Assembly: GCA_003972845.1 (NCBI GenBank)
Contig: QOAV01000173.1
Location: 1 to 6,944 of the forward strand
Direction: 5' to 3'
Source of the DNA: Gammaproteobacteria bacterium
GTDB lineage: Bacteria; Pseudomonadota; Gammaproteobacteria; QOAV01
Length of the DNA stretch: 6,944 bases
A program made the position numbers and the translations under genes. Below the pieces are notes generated by a model that worked only from the letters and a program-made list of their open reading frames with translations, had not been told where the DNA came from and made no database searches. This document shows, piece after piece, positions 5,783 through 6,944 of the stretch. Position 1 is the first letter of the stretch. Every line of letters starts with the position of its first letter.

Positions 5783-6649
5783 TTACCAGCCCAGGCGCTG
5801 ACAAATTTCCCGCGTCGGCTCGACCTTGTTCATGGTGTAGAAATGCAGCCCGGGCGCGCCGGCATCCAGCAATTGCCGGCTCAGGCGGGCAACGACATCC
5901 GTCGCGGAGGCCTGCATTTTCTCCACTTCGTCGCCATAGCCTTCCATGCGCTTGCGCAACCAGCGCGGTATTTCCGCGCCACAGGCGGCGGAAAAGCGCG
6001 ACAACTGCTGGAAATTGCTGATGGGCATGATGCCCGGCACAATGGGGGTTTCCACACCCATCTTGCGCACCGATTCCACGAAGTGCACATAAGCATCAGC
6101 ATTGTAGAAATATTGAGTAATGGCTTCGTCGGCGCCCGCTTCGACCTTTTCCCTGAAATGCAGCAGATCTTCGCGTGCAGTCGGCGACTGCGGATGAAAT
6201 TCCGGGTAGGCCGCCACTTCGATCTTGAATACGTCGCCGCTTTCCTCGCGAATGAAACGCACCAGTTCGGTAGCAAACTGAAAGTCGCCGTACTGACCCA
6301 CGCCCATGCCTGAAGGCAGGTCGCCACGCAGCGCCACCACGCGCTTGACGCCCATGGCTTTGTATTCATCCAGCAAACTGCGAATTTCTTCCCTGCTGGA
6401 ACCGATGCAGGCAATATGCGGCGCGGCTTCAAAGCCCGCATCGAGTATGGTGCGAATGGTTTCCACCGTACCTTCGCGCGTACTGCCGCCAGCGCCGTAG
6501 GTCACGGAGAAATATTCCGGCCCGAGCTTTCCCAGTTCGGTGAGAGTTTTTTTCAGATTCTCCCGACCTTTGTCAGTCTTGGGCGGGAAAAACTCGAAGG
6601 ATAGAGATGGGTGAGGAGTGAGGAACGAGGTGGAGGTTGTGTCAGTCAT
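5783..6649 (-). CDS. metF: 5,10-methylenetetrahydrofolate reductase
   Basis: A 288-residue cytoplasmic FAD enzyme that reduces 5,10-methylene-tetrahydrofolate to 5-methyl-tetrahydrofolate, the methyl donor for methionine synthesis. It is a single-domain beta-alpha barrel of normal bacterial length. Family landmarks are SFEFFPPKT with catalytic E19, FSVTYGAGGSTR (47-58), EAAPHIACIG (74-83), ALRGDLP with the FAD/folate-binding D110, EVAAYPEFHP, ITQYFYNAD, PGIMPISNF and the C-terminal GLHFYTMNK. The start at 6649 has a ribosome site (AAAAGG, 6659-6664) inside the last codons of the upstream four-helix-bundle gene, whose stop is only 6 bases away, so the two are probably co-transcribed and coupled. 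The first 15 or so residues (TSTSFLTPHPSL) precede the conserved start and are encoded by an unusual pyrimidine-rich repeat. It is convergent with the M50 gene. Confidence 0.96.
   Translation of the reverse strand: MTDTTSTSFLTPHPSLSFEFFPPKTDKGRENLKKTLTELGKLGPEYFSVTYGAGGSTREGTVETIRTILDAGFEAAPHIACIGSSREEIRSLLDEYKAMGVKRVVALRGDLPSGMGVGQYGDFQFATELVRFIREESGDVFKIEVAAYPEFHPQSPTAREDLLHFREKVEAGADEAITQYFYNADAYVHFVESVRKMGVETPIVPGIMPISNFQQLSRFSAACGAEIPRWLRKRMEGYGDEVEKMQASATDVVARLSRQLLDAGAPGLHFYTMNKVEPTREICQRLGW
6611..6638. repeat. Heptamer-like direct repeat within the metF 5' end
   Basis: On the plus strand two exact copies of GTGAGGA (6611-6617, 6618-6624) are followed by degenerate copies ACGAGGT and GGAGGTT. 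On the coding strand this gives CCTCACTCCTCAC, specifying FLTPHP of MetF before its first conserved block. Confidence 0.5.
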
Positions 6650-6655
6650 CGAATT

Positions 6656-6944
6656 TTACCTTTTGCTCCGGATCAAACCGCCAAGCAACTTAAACACGGT
6701 GGTTATTTTATCGAATATGGAAGCTTCAACCTTGTAGCCCAAATTATGAGCAATAATAAGCTGCGTTTCCACTTCGCTTAAAGAACCTCTGGCCATATAG
6801 AGGAAATGAAGCAACTCTTTTCCGGTGTTTCTGGCAGAGCCTTCAGCGATGTTGCTCGCAACCGAAACAGCAGCCCGACGCATTTGCTGCGTCAGGCCAA
6901 ACTGTTCATTTGCCGGAAAAGAGTTAGAGATCGAATAAATATCT
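6656..6944 (-). CDS. Four-helix-bundle protein, S23/23S rRNA intervening-sequence family (3' part, partial)
   Basis: The 95 C-terminal residues of a gene entering from the right edge. An internal ATG at 6883 is not the start: the frame stays open to the edge and encodes DIYSISNSFPANEQFGLTQQ just before it, which is family sequence. The block RRAAVSVASNIAEGSAR (from 6880 downward) and then ELLHFLYMARGSLSEVETQL with HNLGY are hallmarks of these small helical-bundle proteins, usually about 110-125 residues, so some 20-30 residues are missing. Members occur inside 23S rRNA intervening sequences, as free-standing genes, and in a related form (Avd) beside diversity-generating retroelements; their role when free-standing is unclear, and no retroelement is visible here. 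Base composition by hand count is about 45% G+C, well below metF. It ends 6 bases before metF. Confidence 0.88.
   Translation of the reverse strand, partial: DIYSISNSFPANEQFGLTQQMRRAAVSVASNIAEGSARNTGKELLHFLYMARGSLSEVETQLIIAHNLGYKVEASIFDKITTVFKLLGGLIRSKR

Noticed and set aside
5881..6441. 186-codon open frame in another frame of the metF strand
   Set aside because: Lies wholly within metF and has Arg/Trp/Cys-rich content typical of an out-of-frame reading.
6881..6883. ATG 6883 as the start of the four-helix-bundle gene
   Set aside because: The same frame upstream encodes conserved family residues (FPANEQFGLTQQ) up to the window edge, so the gene is simply cut off.
6650..6944. S-adenosylhomocysteine riboswitch before metF
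   Set aside because: The space upstream of metF is filled by the four-helix-bundle coding sequence, leaving only 6 bases; no aptamer is present within the window.

Overview
The window carries ordinary proteobacterial chromosomal genes. Protein-level resemblance (Rieske subunit, MsrP/MsrQ, DegS/AlgW-like protease, MetF) and a moderately GC-rich composition suggest a gammaproteobacterium or betaproteobacterium. No rRNA, tRNA, CRISPR array, transposase or prophage gene is visible, so the lineage cannot be narrowed further from this stretch.

Layout from left to right. (1) At the left edge, on the minus strand, lies the 5' end of petA, the Rieske iron-sulfur subunit of the cytochrome bc1 complex. 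(2) A 349-base divergent regulatory region follows, with a good extended -10 promoter for petA and, on the other strand, a sigma70-like promoter overlapping an OxyR-like palindrome. (3) A plus-strand Prx6-type peroxiredoxin ends in a strong hairpin terminator. (4) A convergent minus-strand block holds a secreted TraB/GumN-family protein with its own promoter, preceded by the msrP-msrQ operon, the periplasmic methionine sulfoxide reductase and its haem membrane partner. (5) Divergent from msrP, a plus-strand pair encodes a DegS/AlgW-like serine protease with one PDZ domain and, 1 base after its stop (or overlapping it), a short M50 intramembrane protease. (6) A small palindromic repeat separates this pair from convergent metF (methylenetetrahydrofolate reductase). 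(7) At the right edge, immediately upstream of metF, is the 3' part of a four-helix-bundle (S23/23S rRNA intervening-sequence family) gene that is clearly AT-richer than metF.

Several genes fit a redox and envelope-maintenance theme: peroxide removal (Prx), repair of oxidised periplasmic methionine (MsrPQ), envelope proteolysis (HtrA plus M50) and methionine supply (MetF). This is inference from neighbourhood and not evidence of one pathway. The observations most worth following are the S1P/S2P-like protease pair, the OxyR-like site at the peroxiredoxin promoter, a possible Tat-lipoprotein form of MsrP, the C-terminally short M50 protease ending beside a palindromic repeat, and the four-helix-bundle gene whose last codons supply the metF ribosome binding site. 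I found no convincing wholly new system.
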